Source: an uncultured Phycisphaera sp. | Lineage (GTDB): Bacteria > Planctomycetota > Phycisphaerae > Phycisphaerales > SM1A02 | Direction of reading: 5' to 3' | DNA length: 50,961 bases | Assembly (NCBI GenBank): GCA_937919685.1 | Contig: CALFOM010000097.1 | Span: 1-50,961, forward strand | Shown here: positions 1 through 8,252 of the stretch, piece by piece | Numbering within the stretch: position 1 is the first letter of the stretch | Layout: the number at the start of each line of letters is the position of its first letter | Translations under genes and position numbers: made by a program | Notes under the pieces: generated by a model | What the model was told of the DNA's origin: nothing | The model's database searches: none | The model's input: only the letters and a program-made list of their open reading frames with translations

Positions 1-658
1 CTTCATTCTCGGCCGCCTTCTTCGCTGCTTCAGCGTCGGCGGCAGCCTTCTCTTCTGCAGCCTTGCGAGCCGCTTCCGCATCGACTTCCGCCTTCGCATT
101 CGCGACTTCGACGGGATGATGACACGTCGGCATGTCTTCGGCAATCAGCCATCGCTGGAACGACTGCAACCGAAACGGTCCGAACGGCTCAGACTTGAAG
201 ATTGCGGTCGCCAGTTGGTACACGTCACCACCGCTCGGATAGACCACGTCGACTTCCGCTCGGTTGGAGCGGATTCGAAGTTGCTTCACTTCCCAGACCG
301 GCGTGCCATTCGTGATATCGGCCCGTGTGACTTCGCGTGCACCGTCGATGTCGGTTTGAATCCCGATCTGCTTCCAATCACCGGCGCTCACGCCGCTGGG
401 CAGGGCGTACACCAATGCTGGCGGTGCTGCCGCCTCGCCTGCAACCGAAGCTTCAACGAAGGGGAGATCTCCAACCGTCTTTTCGTAGGTGGCCTTCAGC
501 CCCATGCCCATCAACTGCGGGGCAGGATACATCCCAGGAGCCAGAATTTCGGTACCGCTGTCGGAAGGGAACGTGGCGTGCGGCGTGCAGCCGACGCTCG
601 ACAGTCCAAGGGCGACAAAGAGTGCGGGGCGGAAGAATCGGCGAAGAGAATCGTTCAT
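1..658 (-). CDS. Lipoprotein with Ala/Glu/Lys-rich helical tail (3' end outside window)
   Basis: An open frame runs from an ATG at 658 to the window edge without a stop, giving at least 219 residues. The start is preceded by a GGGAGG ribosome binding site about seven bases upstream. The N-terminus is a lipoprotein signal: two arginines, a hydrophobic stretch and a lipobox LSSVGC with Cys24, so the mature protein is expected to be lipid-anchored. The middle (about residues 60-180) has no motif I recognise. The visible end is a run of Ala, Glu, Lys and Asp that should form a long helix or coiled coil, as in TolA-like or periplasmic spacer segments. It lies on the same strand as nusG, 158 bases downstream of it, where rplK is found in many bacteria. 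The function is unknown. Confidence 0.8.
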   Translation of the reverse strand, partial: MNDSLRRFFRPALFVALGLSSVGCTPHATFPSDSGTEILAPGMYPAPQLMGMGLKATYEKTVGDLPFVEASVAGEAAAPPALVYALPSGVSAGDWKQIGIQTDIDGAREVTRADITNGTPVWEVKQLRIRSNRAEVDVVYPSGGDVYQLATAIFKSEPFGPFRLQSFQRWLIAEDMPTCHHPVEVANAKAEVDAEAARKAAEEKAAADAEAAKKAAENE

Positions 659-816
659 GAAAAGGCCTCCCTGAAGGCGCCACCAGTGTACCGGCGAGGA
701 TCATCCTCCCCAAAGCCCATGGCTGTCCGTCGAAGACGCCTCACGGTCGGCATCGATCCAAAGGGCGCGAGCGGGACGTCTTGATCGTGTGCCCGATCGA
801 TCCCAGTGCGTCCGAC

Positions 817-1707
817 CTATTCCTCGGCCTTGGCGATCTGCCAATACTCGAGTTCGACCGGAGCCTGACGACCGAAGATCGTGACCAGAACCCGGACCAG
901 TCCCTTGTCGGGCATGACCTCATCGACCGTTCCTTCGTAGTTCTCGAAGGGGCCTTCCTTGATCGTGACCGGATCGCCGGGCTGGAATTCCATCTTGACT
1001 TGCGGCGCCTCGTCGGGCTTCCGCGAATCGAAGAGCATCTTCTCGACCTCGTGGCCCGCCATCGGCGTCGGTCGCCCGGCGGTACCGACGAAATCGCCGA
1101 CGCCCGTGGTCTCTTTGATGAGGAAAAACACGTCCTGCGGGATTCGACCGTCGGTTTCCAGCGACATCTCCACGAAGACGTAGCCCGGATAGAGCTTGGT
1201 CTCGGAGACACGACTCACGCCGCCCTTGATCGATTGGGTCTTCTCGGTCGGCACCATGATTCGGCCGACGAGATGTTCCATGCCTTCGATCTGGACCTTG
1301 CGAAGCAACGTCTCACGAACCCCTGATTCCTTGTTGCTCGCCACCCGCAGCACGAACCAGTCGAAGCCGGGTCGATACATCGGCATGTCGGACGCAGGGT
1401 CGAATTCGCCTTCGGCGCTCTCGCTGTCGACGGATTGCGCCTCCGGACGATCAGGGGCCTCATTGACGATCCGATGGGTGGCGACGCCGCCGAAGTTCTC
1501 GAGTGTCGGACCACCAGCAAGGGTGGTTGCCTCGCGGCCGGACGCGAGCGTCCGCTTCTTGACCTCTGGCTTGACGTCCGCTGGCTTCGCCGCGGTCTTC
1601 ATGACCGGTTCGGTAGCCGCGACGACCTCTTTGGATGTGTCGTTCACCGGCATCTCTGCCGGAATATGTGTGTCACCCTCGATGGGCTGCTCATCGGAAA
1701 CGGTCAT
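817..1707 (-). CDS. nusG: Transcription termination/antitermination factor NusG
   Basis: NusG binds RNA polymerase through its NGN domain and links it to Rho or the ribosome through its KOW domain. Here the NGN domain begins at about Trp117 (motif WFVLRV) and includes the conserved YPGYVFVEM segment. The C-terminal KOW domain is recognised by FQPGDPVTIKEGPFENYEG and ends at residue 296. Typical NusG is about 180 residues; this one carries an extra 115-residue N-terminal segment rich in Ala, Glu, Pro, Thr and Val that looks disordered. It lies 50 bases downstream of secE, the usual order. The identity is secure. The role of the extension is unknown, and internal methionines leave open a shorter start. 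Confidence 0.95.
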   Translation of the reverse strand: MTVSDEQPIEGDTHIPAEMPVNDTSKEVVAATEPVMKTAAKPADVKPEVKKRTLASGREATTLAGGPTLENFGGVATHRIVNEAPDRPEAQSVDSESAEGEFDPASDMPMYRPGFDWFVLRVASNKESGVRETLLRKVQIEGMEHLVGRIMVPTEKTQSIKGGVSRVSETKLYPGYVFVEMSLETDGRIPQDVFFLIKETTGVGDFVGTAGRPTPMAGHEVEKMLFDSRKPDEAPQVKMEFQPGDPVTIKEGPFENYEGTVDEVMPDKGLVRVLVTIFGRQAPVELEYWQIAKAEE

Positions 1708-1757
1708 GAATACACCTCGAATCCCGAATGACCGGGACGGAAAGAACTCCGTCGTGA

Positions 1758-2171
1758 TCAGATCGGGGTATCAAGCACCTTGATGGCGCTGAAGAACGTG
1801 ACAAAGACTAGGTCCCACACCTTGCAGAATCCGGCGATGCCGGCTGAAAGGGCGATCACCACGATCGTCGATCCGACCACCTCACGGCGGGAGGACCAGT
1901 TCACTTTCTTCATCTCAGACTCGGTTGCCACGAGAAAATCGACCGACCGTGGCTTGAGCCAGATGAAGTAGTACAGAAAGAATCCTAAGACGCTGACCCA
2001 GAGAACTCCGGCGATTGCTCGGAAGTAGATCGCATCCAGTTCGAACCACCCGACGTTCTTGAAGAAGTCGGAGAACCACATCGCACCAAGCAGAATCATC
2101 ACCCCGCCCGCAATCGTTGACATCTGCCGAGTCCAGTAGCCCTGGCCCTTCTTGTAGATCGCCGTAGACAT
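1758..2171 (-). CDS. secE: Preprotein translocase subunit SecE
   Basis: SecE clamps SecY in the Sec translocon. The C-terminal part carries the family signature: an amphipathic helix with EMKKVNWSSRREVVGST followed by a membrane segment. Two further hydrophobic segments precede it (around GGVMILLGAMWF and AGVLWVSVLGFFLYYF), so the protein of about 137 residues has three membrane helices, like E. coli SecE and unlike the short one-helix form. The start at 2171 was chosen because longer frames run into the tRNA-Trp gene; an ATG at 2180 is an alternative. A GGGA stretch precedes it. It sits between tRNA-Trp and nusG, the classical arrangement. Confidence 0.93.
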   Translation of the reverse strand: MSTAIYKKGQGYWTRQMSTIAGGVMILLGAMWFSDFFKNVGWFELDAIYFRAIAGVLWVSVLGFFLYYFIWLKPRSVDFLVATESEMKKVNWSSRREVVGSTIVVIALSAGIAGFCKVWDLVFVTFFSAIKVLDTPI

Positions 2172-2250
2172 TGCTTGCATTCCCAACTGTGAACAAAAAC
2201 TGGAGCGGACCATTCGAATCCGTCCGATGGATCCGTCTTCGGTCTGGAAA

Positions 2251-2323
<73 letters not shown>

Positions 2324-2375
2324 AGGAGGTTGATGCGGACAAAGTCGCCGCCAAAGCCGCGACGAAAGCCGCCGA

Positions 2376-2555
2376 TCACTTCCGCTTGATCTTGTGAAGG
2401 GTGTGCTTCCGAAGAGAGGGGGAGTACTTCTTAAAGCCCTCCTTGACCTTCTCGTCGATCCCGCCCTTGACGCGAATATTGGTTCGATAGTTCAATTCAC
2501 CGGTTTCGGTGCACTGAAGCCAGACAAACTCACGATTCTGTGCTCTCTTGGCCAT
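2376..2555 (-). CDS. rpmG: 50S ribosomal protein L33
   Basis: This small basic protein of 59 residues has the L33 pattern: a start MAKRAQNREFVWLQCTETG, then NYRTNIR and a lysine-rich end KYSPSLRKHTLHKIKRK. It is a component of the large ribosomal subunit near the E site. Only the first of the cysteines found in zinc-binding L33 forms (Cys16 in LQCTETG) is present, so this is probably the zinc-independent type. The ATG at 2555 is preferred over an in-frame GTG at 2561 because MAKR is the usual N-terminus; a GAAGG stretch lies upstream. It sits between tuf and tRNA-Trp. Confidence 0.93.
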   Translation of the reverse strand: MAKRAQNREFVWLQCTETGELNYRTNIRVKGGIDEKVKEGFKKYSPSLRKHTLHKIKRK

Positions 2556-2633
2556 GACCACATCACCCTTCTGGGGTCTCTACTCAATTCACTGCAAGGC
2601 CGGATGGCCTCATCGAACCACCGATTCGGGACC

Positions 2634-2657
2634 GGAGCCCGGCCGAAGCCGGGCTCC
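2634..2657 (-). terminator. UUCG-tetraloop hairpin between tuf and rpmG
   Basis: Read on the minus strand, GGAGCCCGGC and GCCGGGCTCC form a perfect 10-bp stem closed by a TTCG loop. This is the extra-stable cUUCGg tetraloop. It starts 20 bases after the tuf stop codon. No run of T follows, so it is not a standard intrinsic terminator. It could protect the 3' end of tuf mRNA, act as a partial terminator that lowers rpmG/secE/nusG expression relative to tuf, or be a processing site. The structure is certain; its function is inferred. Confidence 0.6.
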
Positions 2658-2676
2658 GAACACCGATCGATTGGTA

Positions 2677-3888
2677 TCACTCGACGATCGAGGTCACCAC
2701 GCCGGAGCCGACGGTACGGCCACCTTCGCGAACCGCGAAACGAACGCCTACTTCCATCGCAACGCCCTTGCCCTCGAGGTCAACCTCGAGTTCGACGTTG
2801 TCGCCGGGCATGCACATTTCAGCACCACCCAAGAGGGTGAGCTTTCCGGTGATGTCCGTGGTACGGAAGTAGAACTGCGGCTTGTAACCGGAGAAGAACG
2901 GCGTGTGTCGACCACCCTCTTCCTTGGTCAGGACGTAGACCTGAGCCTGGAACTTGGTGTGGGGCTTGATGCTGCCGGGCTTGCCGAGCACCTGACCACG
3001 CTGGATCTGCTCCTTTTCGACACCACGAAGAAGGCAACCGACGTTGTCGCCGGCCTGGCCCTGGTCGAGGGTCTTCTGGAACATTTCGACGCCGGTGACG
3101 ATCGTCTTAAGCGTCTCGGCGGAGAGGCCGACGATCTCGGCTTCGTCTCCGACTTTGATGACGCCACGCTCGATACGGCCGGTCGCAACAGTACCGCGAC
3201 CCTTGATCGAGAAGACGTCTTCAATCGACATCAGGAAGGGCTTGTCGGTTTCCCGCACCGGCTCTTCGATGTAGGTATCGAGGGCTTCGAGAAGCTCTCC
3301 GATACAGGCGTTCTTCTCGGCATCATCAGGGTTCTGGAGGGCGGGGAACGCCGCTCCACGAATGACCGGACCGTCGTCGCCGGGGAAGTCGTACTTGGTC
3401 ATCAGTTCGCGAACCTCGAGTTCGATGAGATCGAGGAGTTCCTCGTCATCGACCAGGTCGCACTTGTTGAGGAAGACGACCATTCTCGGCACGCCGACCT
3501 GACGGGCGAGCAGGATGTGCTCGCGAGTCTGGGGCATCGGGCCGTCGGAAGCAGAGACCACCAGAATCGCGCCGTCCATCTGGGCGGCGCCGGTGATCAT
3601 GTTCTTCACGTAGTCGGCGTGACCAGGGCAGTCGACGTGAGCATAGTGCCGGTTTTCCGACTCATACTCGACATGGCTGGTCGCGATGGTGAGGATCTTG
3701 GTGGGGTCGCGACGACCTTCAGACTCAGACGCTTTCGCGACTTCGTCGTAGGCAATCGGCTTTGCAAGGCCCTTGCTTGCTTGGACCGTGGTGATCGCTG
3801 CGGTGAGCGTGGTCTTGCCGTGATCGACATGGCCGATGGTGCCCACGTTGACGTGCGGCTTGGTCCGCTTGAAGACTTCCTTTGCCAT
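2677..3888 (-). CDS. tuf: Translation elongation factor Tu
   Basis: EF-Tu delivers aminoacyl-tRNA to the ribosome as a GTP complex. The 403-residue protein starts at [17 protein letters not shown] with an AGGAG site upstream. The P-loop GHVDHGKT is at residues 19-26, the G3 motif DCPGH at about 86-90, and the G4 motif NKCD follows. Domains 2 and 3 are complete and end in [11 protein letters not shown]. Switch I is unusual: the common RGITI segment is replaced by [12 protein letters not shown] (residues 61-72), with a GRR-containing insertion before it. The Thr that contacts magnesium seems retained. It follows tRNA-Thr by 181 bases and is followed by rpmG. Confidence 0.97.
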   Translation of the reverse strand: MAKEVFKRTKPHVNVGTIGHVDHGKTTLTAAITTVQASKGLAKPIAYDEVAKASESEGRRDPTKILTIATSHVEYESENRHYAHVDCPGHADYVKNMITGAAQMDGAILVVSASDGPMPQTREHILLARQVGVPRMVVFLNKCDLVDDEELLDLIELEVRELMTKYDFPGDDGPVIRGAAFPALQNPDDAEKNACIGELLEALDTYIEEPVRETDKPFLMSIEDVFSIKGRGTVATGRIERGVIKVGDEAEIVGLSAETLKTIVTGVEMFQKTLDQGQAGDNVGCLLRGVEKEQIQRGQVLGKPGSIKPHTKFQAQVYVLTKEEGGRHTPFFSGYKPQFYFRTTDITGKLTLLGGAEMCMPGDNVELEVDLEGKGVAMEVGVRFAVREGGRTVGSGVVTSIVE

Positions 3889-4069
3889 CTGCGGGCATCT
3901 CCTGAATTCGCGCCATCTAGAGTCAGTGTGTGACTGGACGGCGTTCGACGGTTGGAGTTCCGGTCCTTCGTGGACCATTCCTCCGGAGGGGTTTTGCCCG
4001 ACCACCTTCAGTCGGGTTCCGGTTGGGAACGCACCATATGAAACACATGGTCGTTCCCGAAATTCTTGA

Positions 4070-4141
4070 AGCCACCGACGGGACTCGAACCCGTGACCTC
4101 ACCCTTACCAAGGGTGTGCTCTACCACTGAGCTACGGTGGC
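4070..4141 (-). tRNA. tRNA-Thr (anticodon GGT)
   Basis: The minus strand gives a complete 72-nt cloverleaf. The acceptor stem GCCACCG pairs with CGGTGGC, the D arm is GCTCAGTGGTAGAGC, and the anticodon stem CACCCTT/AAGGGTG encloses GGT. The T arm is ACGGG TTCGAGT CCCGT and the discriminator is T. The 3' CCA is not encoded. It is the first gene of the tuf-rpmG-secE-nusG block and probably shares its transcript. Confidence 0.95.
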
Positions 4142-4166
4142 ATCGAACAAGTGCCGAAGCACCTTT

Positions 4167-4190
4167 CACACATCCACACATCCACACATC
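4167..4190. repeat. Three perfect 8-bp tandem repeats
   Basis: The unit CACACATC occurs three times head to tail, about 25 bases upstream of the tRNA-Thr 5' end. It would lie in the leader of the tRNA-Thr/tuf transcript if the promoter at 4286-4313 is used. It resembles other short intergenic tandem repeats in this window. Confidence 0.8.
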
Positions 4191-4285
4191 AACTTGTCGG
4201 GCGGAAGAACCGCCCAGGCGATATGGTCGGTAGAGCTCGACGACCGCCGAAGAAAAACCGCCCCATGGGGGACGGTAGATCGCAG

Positions 4286-4313
4286 AGTGTAGCGAATAGC
4301 GGCGGGAAGGCAA
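4286..4313 (-). promoter_or_regulatory. Candidate sigma-70-type promoter for the tRNA-Thr/tuf block
   Basis: On the minus strand, TTGCCT and TACACT are separated by 16 bases, a good match to -35 and -10 boxes, about 145 bases before tRNA-Thr. The 473-base stretch 4142-4614 around it has no convincing gene. Besides this candidate and the 8-bp repeat, I see nothing else in it. Assignment rests on motif resemblance only. Confidence 0.4.
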
Positions 4314-4614
4314 GAGTTGAAAGAGGTCGTCCAGCCACTGATGACTGCCCATCGATCACAGAGAAGACCGGCTTCGTGATCTCGAGGCCAAAACGTCCGC
4401 ATAATGCACTCGTTTTGGCGCTAAAAAGGTATCTCATGAGCTGAATCTGATCCGGATTGCCCATAGAGTTCGCCCGCCATGAAGTCGAAATTCAGGCAGA
4501 AGTCATCGCTTCAAGCCGCTTCTCCACGAAACATCCAGAAGATGCCCTCCACATCGCCCTCCTGAAAAAGGGGCGAACCCAAGGCTGAAGGTCTTGCAGC
4601 GCCATCATCTTGAC

Positions 4615-5580
4615 TCAGGGATCGGGGTGTTCGTGGCCGTCCACCGGCCGGGCATCGAGGCCGTGAATCAGATAATTCCGATCTTCGATCTCATCGAGAT
4701 TGACAAAGGCCGTCTCTGTCTTGATCCCTCCATCAAGCGTCAGGAAGAGCGCTGTATCACCGATGTAGCGGAAGTCGACTTGGGTCTTGTACCCGGCTCC
4801 CAAGTCTCCCCAACCCTCTGTGGTCGGGTTGATCGTCTCACCAGCATTGGAGTCGACCATGTACACCGAACGCGCGGGGAAACGGATCTGCGGTCTCGAA
4901 TACCACTGGGAGTTGGGACCGCTGATTCTGAACCAGTCGTTGGCCGCGAAGTATCCCGGCTGACCCACTTCCGATAATCTCGCGCCGTCGCCGAAGGGTG
5001 TCGCTTCCGATCCACCGACCGTCTCCGTCATTTTCACCGTGCTTCGGAGGATGTTCTTGAAACCTGGATCCGACTGAAAGACGGCCCGGTCCGGAGCGTC
5101 ATATCGATAGTTGTAACCATTCGGATTCAAACCAGCCTCAAACGGGATGAGGATGCCGCTGGCGCTCAGACTGGTGTAGGTCCAGAGGATGTCTGCCCAG
5201 GATCCGACGCTCTCAAAATCCCCCAATGGGAAGTTCCCGCCATCGCTTGGTCCGATCAACGGAGAGACGCCCGCAGGGCTGTCTTTACGGATCGTTCCGG
5301 AATAGCTCGCGTTGCGATAGTCGAAACTGGACGGCACGATGAACTCGCGATTATCCGTCGAGTATTCGGTCATCAGCATAAAGATCTGGCGAAGGTTGTT
5401 CTCGCTGGTGACCTGCTGGGCCGTTCGATTGACGGTACCTAGGCCCGGAAGAAGGATCGCCAACAAGATGACGATGATCCCGATCACGGTCAGAATCTCG
5501 ACCAGGGTCATGCCACGATGGTTCTTGGTTGCTCGCACGCGAATCTCCGAATTCTCACCTGAGTCGGACGGTTTTCTCAT
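4615..5580 (-). CDS. Type IV pilin-like / type II secretion pseudopilin-like protein
   Basis: The protein of about 321 residues has a prepilin-type N-terminus: a basic leader ending in Gly23, then MTLVEILTVIGIIVILLAI with Glu at mature position 5. A prepilin peptidase should cut after the Gly and methylate the new N-terminus. The rest is a large globular domain like those in the abundant planctomycete pseudopilin families, with a late hydrophobic strand containing FLTLDGG. No other secretion gene is nearby, so it may be one of many scattered paralogs and not a core pseudopilin. The start is the ATG at 5580; a TTG just upstream is possible. No strong ribosome binding site was seen. The substrate or role is unknown. 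Confidence 0.85.
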   Translation of the reverse strand: MRKPSDSGENSEIRVRATKNHRGMTLVEILTVIGIIVILLAILLPGLGTVNRTAQQVTSENNLRQIFMLMTEYSTDNREFIVPSSFDYRNASYSGTIRKDSPAGVSPLIGPSDGGNFPLGDFESVGSWADILWTYTSLSASGILIPFEAGLNPNGYNYRYDAPDRAVFQSDPGFKNILRSTVKMTETVGGSEATPFGDGARLSEVGQPGYFAANDWFRISGPNSQWYSRPQIRFPARSVYMVDSNAGETINPTTEGWGDLGAGYKTQVDFRYIGDTALFLTLDGGIKTETAFVNLDEIEDRNYLIHGLDARPVDGHEHPDP

Positions 5581-5605
5581 CAATCGACGATACCCGTCAG
5601 AACCG

Positions 5606-5641
5606 CTCCATGCACTCCATGCACTCCATGCACTCCATGCG
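5606..5641. repeat. Four 9-bp tandem repeats upstream of the pilin-like gene
   Basis: The unit CTCCATGCA is repeated four times in register, the last copy differing only in its final base. It sits 26 bases upstream of the pilin-like start codon, within the 288-base gap to rho. The only frame through it encodes a meaningless His-Ser-Met repeat, so it is taken as non-coding and possibly variable in copy number. Confidence 0.85.
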
Positions 5642-5868
5642 CTCGAAACGAGTCATGAATCCGAGCAAGGAACTTCTCATCGATCCTGCCGGGCCCCGAA
5701 GTGCTCGAGGTCCGGAGTACCGGACATCGAGAAGGACCTGCATCCATCTGCCGTACGCCCCGCCCGGTTCCCCGGTTCCGGAGAGGTTCCCACGACCCCG
5801 GGCAGGGGCTGAAAATCAGCTCTCATCACCGATCCGGCCGCCTCGGCACGTTTTATCTACCAGAGACT

Positions 5869-7314
5869 TCAGCCCATGCTCATGGTCATCAGGAATTCAC
5901 CATTGCTCTTGGTCTTGGCGAGTCTCGACCGCACCAGTTCCATGGCCTCGACGACGTTCATGTCCGAAACGACCTTGCGAAGGCGGGTGATGAGCTCGAG
6001 CTCCTTCGGATCAAGAAGCAGTTCTTCTCGTCGAGTTCCGCTCGCGGCGATGTCGATCGCGGGGTAGACACGCTTCTCGACGAGCTTCCGGTCGAGATGG
6101 AGCTCCGCGTTTCCGGTTCCCTTGAACTCTTCGAAGATCACTTCGTCGGCCCGGCTGCCGGTATCCACCAACGCGGTCGCGATGATCGTCAGCGATCCGC
6201 CGTTCTCGATGTTTCGAGCCGATCCGAAGAACTTCTTGGGTTTGATGAGTGCGGCATTGTCGACGCCGCCGGAACCGATCTTTCCGGATCCGGCCATGCC
6301 GTTGTTGTAACCACGAGCAAGTCGCGTGATTGAGTCGAGGAGGATCACGACGTGGTCCCCAAACTCCACCATACGTCGCGCCTTCTCCATCACGATCTCC
6401 GCGACGGCGATGTGCCGCGTGGCCTCTTCATCGAACGTGCTCGCGACCACTTCGACTGTGTCCGGAGTGTTTCGCTTGAAGTCCGTGACTTCTTCAGGAC
6501 GCTCGTCGATCAACATCACGATCACATAGGCTTCAGGGTGGTTCTTGGCGATGGCGTTGGTGATCTGTTGGAGAATCACCGTCTTGCCGGTCCGAGGCGG
6601 CGCGACGATCAGCGCACGCTGGCCGAAGCCCAACGGGGTGACCATGTCAATGATCCGCGGCTCGAGACGAGTCGGTTCATCAACCAATTCCAGCTGAATT
6701 CGACGGTCGGGGTGGAGCGGCGTGAGATTTTCGAAAGTCGGAAGATCATGCAGAACCTTAGGATCCCGCCCGTTGACTTCCTCGACCCGAAGCATTGCGA
6801 AGTACGTCTCGGCTTCCTTCGGCGGTCGGATCAAACCCTTCACGACCATGCCGCGACGGAGACCGAATCGACGAATCTGACTTGGCCCGACATAGACGTC
6901 GTCGGCGCAGGAAAGGTAGCTGTACTCGGCGCTGCGAAGGAAACCGAAACCCTCCGGCATCACTTCGAGCGTGCCTTCGGCCATCATCAGGCCGGCCTTC
7001 TCTGCCCGCTTCCGGAGGATCTCGAACACCAGTTTCTGCTTGGGCAGATTGCCAGCGTCTTCAATCTTCTCTTTCTTGGCGAGTTTTAGGAGCTCAGGAT
7101 TGGTCAGCTTCTGAAGTTTCGCGAGATCAAGATCGCTCTTCTTCGCGAGGTTGTATCTCTCCTGTAGTTCCTCCTCTAGTTCGGCGGCCTCCAACTCGAG
7201 CTGCTCGTCGGTCGGGACCGAACCTGGAGCGAGCGTAATAGAGTCGCCACTCGAACCGTGGGGAGTGGAACTACCGCCGGGCTTTCGGCGACGACGACGG
7301 GACTTGCTTGTCAT
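5869..7314 (-). CDS. rho: Transcription termination factor Rho
   Basis: Rho is the hexameric RNA-dependent ATPase that ends transcription of untranslated RNA. The 481-residue protein has a basic start (five Arg in a row near residue 6), a Rho N-terminal helical domain (about 68-108) and a cold-shock-like RNA-binding domain (about 112-185, with EGFGFLRS). The ATPase core follows, with Walker A APPRTGKT at 238-245, Walker B segment [13 protein letters not shown] and the Q/R-loop region. The first 60 residues are an extra acidic, coiled-coil-prone segment. The ATG at 7314 was chosen because [11 protein letters not shown] is a plausible N-terminus; a longer frame upstream lacks any Rho similarity. 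It is flanked by coaE upstream and the pilin-like gene downstream. Confidence 0.95.
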   Translation of the reverse strand: MTSKSRRRRRKPGGSSTPHGSSGDSITLAPGSVPTDEQLELEAAELEEELQERYNLAKKSDLDLAKLQKLTNPELLKLAKKEKIEDAGNLPKQKLVFEILRKRAEKAGLMMAEGTLEVMPEGFGFLRSAEYSYLSCADDVYVGPSQIRRFGLRRGMVVKGLIRPPKEAETYFAMLRVEEVNGRDPKVLHDLPTFENLTPLHPDRRIQLELVDEPTRLEPRIIDMVTPLGFGQRALIVAPPRTGKTVILQQITNAIAKNHPEAYVIVMLIDERPEEVTDFKRNTPDTVEVVASTFDEEATRHIAVAEIVMEKARRMVEFGDHVVILLDSITRLARGYNNGMAGSGKIGSGGVDNAALIKPKKFFGSARNIENGGSLTIIATALVDTGSRADEVIFEEFKGTGNAELHLDRKLVEKRVYPAIDIAASGTRREELLLDPKELELITRLRKVVSDMNVVEAMELVRSRLAKTKSNGEFLMTMSMG

Positions 7315-7471
7315 GGTTGGAACAACCTGATGGAGGGTGGCCTGCGACGGTCGATGGATGAGACCGGGGTGCCGTGGGGATCCGCTGGAATGACCCGTTG
7401 GATCTTCGAGCACGGCTCGACAGGCGACGCGTTGTGAGGGGGGAAGCGACAGGGCGTTCCCGTGCAGGTGC

Positions 7472-7500
7472 ATGATGGACCGACTTTCGGCTCTGGTCAA
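7472..7500 (-). promoter_or_regulatory. Weak candidate promoter for rho
   Basis: On the minus strand, TTGACC and CATCAT are spaced by 17 bases, 158 bases before the rho start. The 314-base gap between coaE and rho (7315-7628) has no gene I can support and no clear terminator for coaE. The -10 match is poor, so this is only a candidate. A long rho leader would fit the autoregulation known for rho in other bacteria. Confidence 0.25.
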
Positions 7501-7628
7501 GCCTCTTCAGGAAGGATCACCGCGATAGAGCCCGTTTTTTGGATCGGTCCTCCCTCAGAATCGGCTCAGGACACCCCCGCAATCGGATGATCAAGTCTGG
7601 CGATGCTGGTGATCGGATCAAAGATCCC

Positions 7629-8252
7629 TCAACGCGGAGCGAGGGCGTTCAGTACCGCTTCAACCTTGGACCGAAGACTGTCAATTCCCACCGAATTGTC
7701 GATCACCACCGTGGCTCGCGACCGTTTCTCCTCGAGGGGCATCTGGGCCGACTCGCGGCGGGACCATTCAGACTCGTCCCAACCACGATTCAAACGAACG
7801 CGTTCGAGTCTGATGTCTCGTGGCGCGTCGACGAACACGACGGCGTCGCAAGACCCGTCGATCCCGGCCTCGAAGAGCAGTGGCGCGTCGATGACCAGGG
7901 CCCGAGTCGAGGCGGGCGCCGTGGCAAACGACTGCTCCCGAGCCGCGTGGACTCTGGGATGAACCAGACCTTCGAGGCGGGTCCGATCTTCCGAATTCCG
8001 GAAAATGCGTTCCGCGATCGCAGATCGATCAGGCCTCCCATCACTGGTGATCACGCCCGGTCCCCACCATTTTCGAATCGTCTCCAGGATTTCCGGCTCC
8101 GCAAGAACGGCCCGGGAATCCCGATCGGAATCGCTGACCACGCAGCCGAGCTCGGCGAAAATCGCCGCCACGGCGCTCTTTCCGGCACCGATCCCACCAG
8201 TCAATCCGATGACCGGCGGTCGACCTTCGAGACCGGATTGGCGGGCACTCAT
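7629..8252 (-). CDS. coaE: Dephospho-CoA kinase
   Basis: CoaE phosphorylates the 3' hydroxyl of dephospho-CoA, the last step of coenzyme A synthesis. The 207-residue protein has the P-loop GLTGGIGAGKS at residues 16-26. Further family features are SDSDRDSRAVL, the HPRVHAA segment and LLFEAGIDGSCDAVVFVDA, where the substrate-binding LLFE motif is intact. Length is normal for the family. Its ATG overlaps the cysS stop codon by four bases (ATGA), so the two are translationally coupled in one transcript. No oddities were seen. Confidence 0.93.
   Translation of the reverse strand: MSARQSGLEGRPPVIGLTGGIGAGKSAVAAIFAELGCVVSDSDRDSRAVLAEPEILETIRKWWGPGVITSDGRPDRSAIAERIFRNSEDRTRLEGLVHPRVHAAREQSFATAPASTRALVIDAPLLFEAGIDGSCDAVVFVDAPRDIRLERVRLNRGWDESEWSRRESAQMPLEEKRSRATVVIDNSVGIDSLRSKVEAVLNALAPR

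Noticed and set aside
2548-3933. 461-residue open frame on the plus strand
   Set aside because: It is exactly antisense to tuf, which has full EF-Tu motifs; long antisense frames are expected in GC-rich genes.
4189-4464. 91-residue minus-strand frame upstream of tRNA-Thr
   Set aside because: No ribosome binding site or motif; it spans the candidate promoter and leader region.
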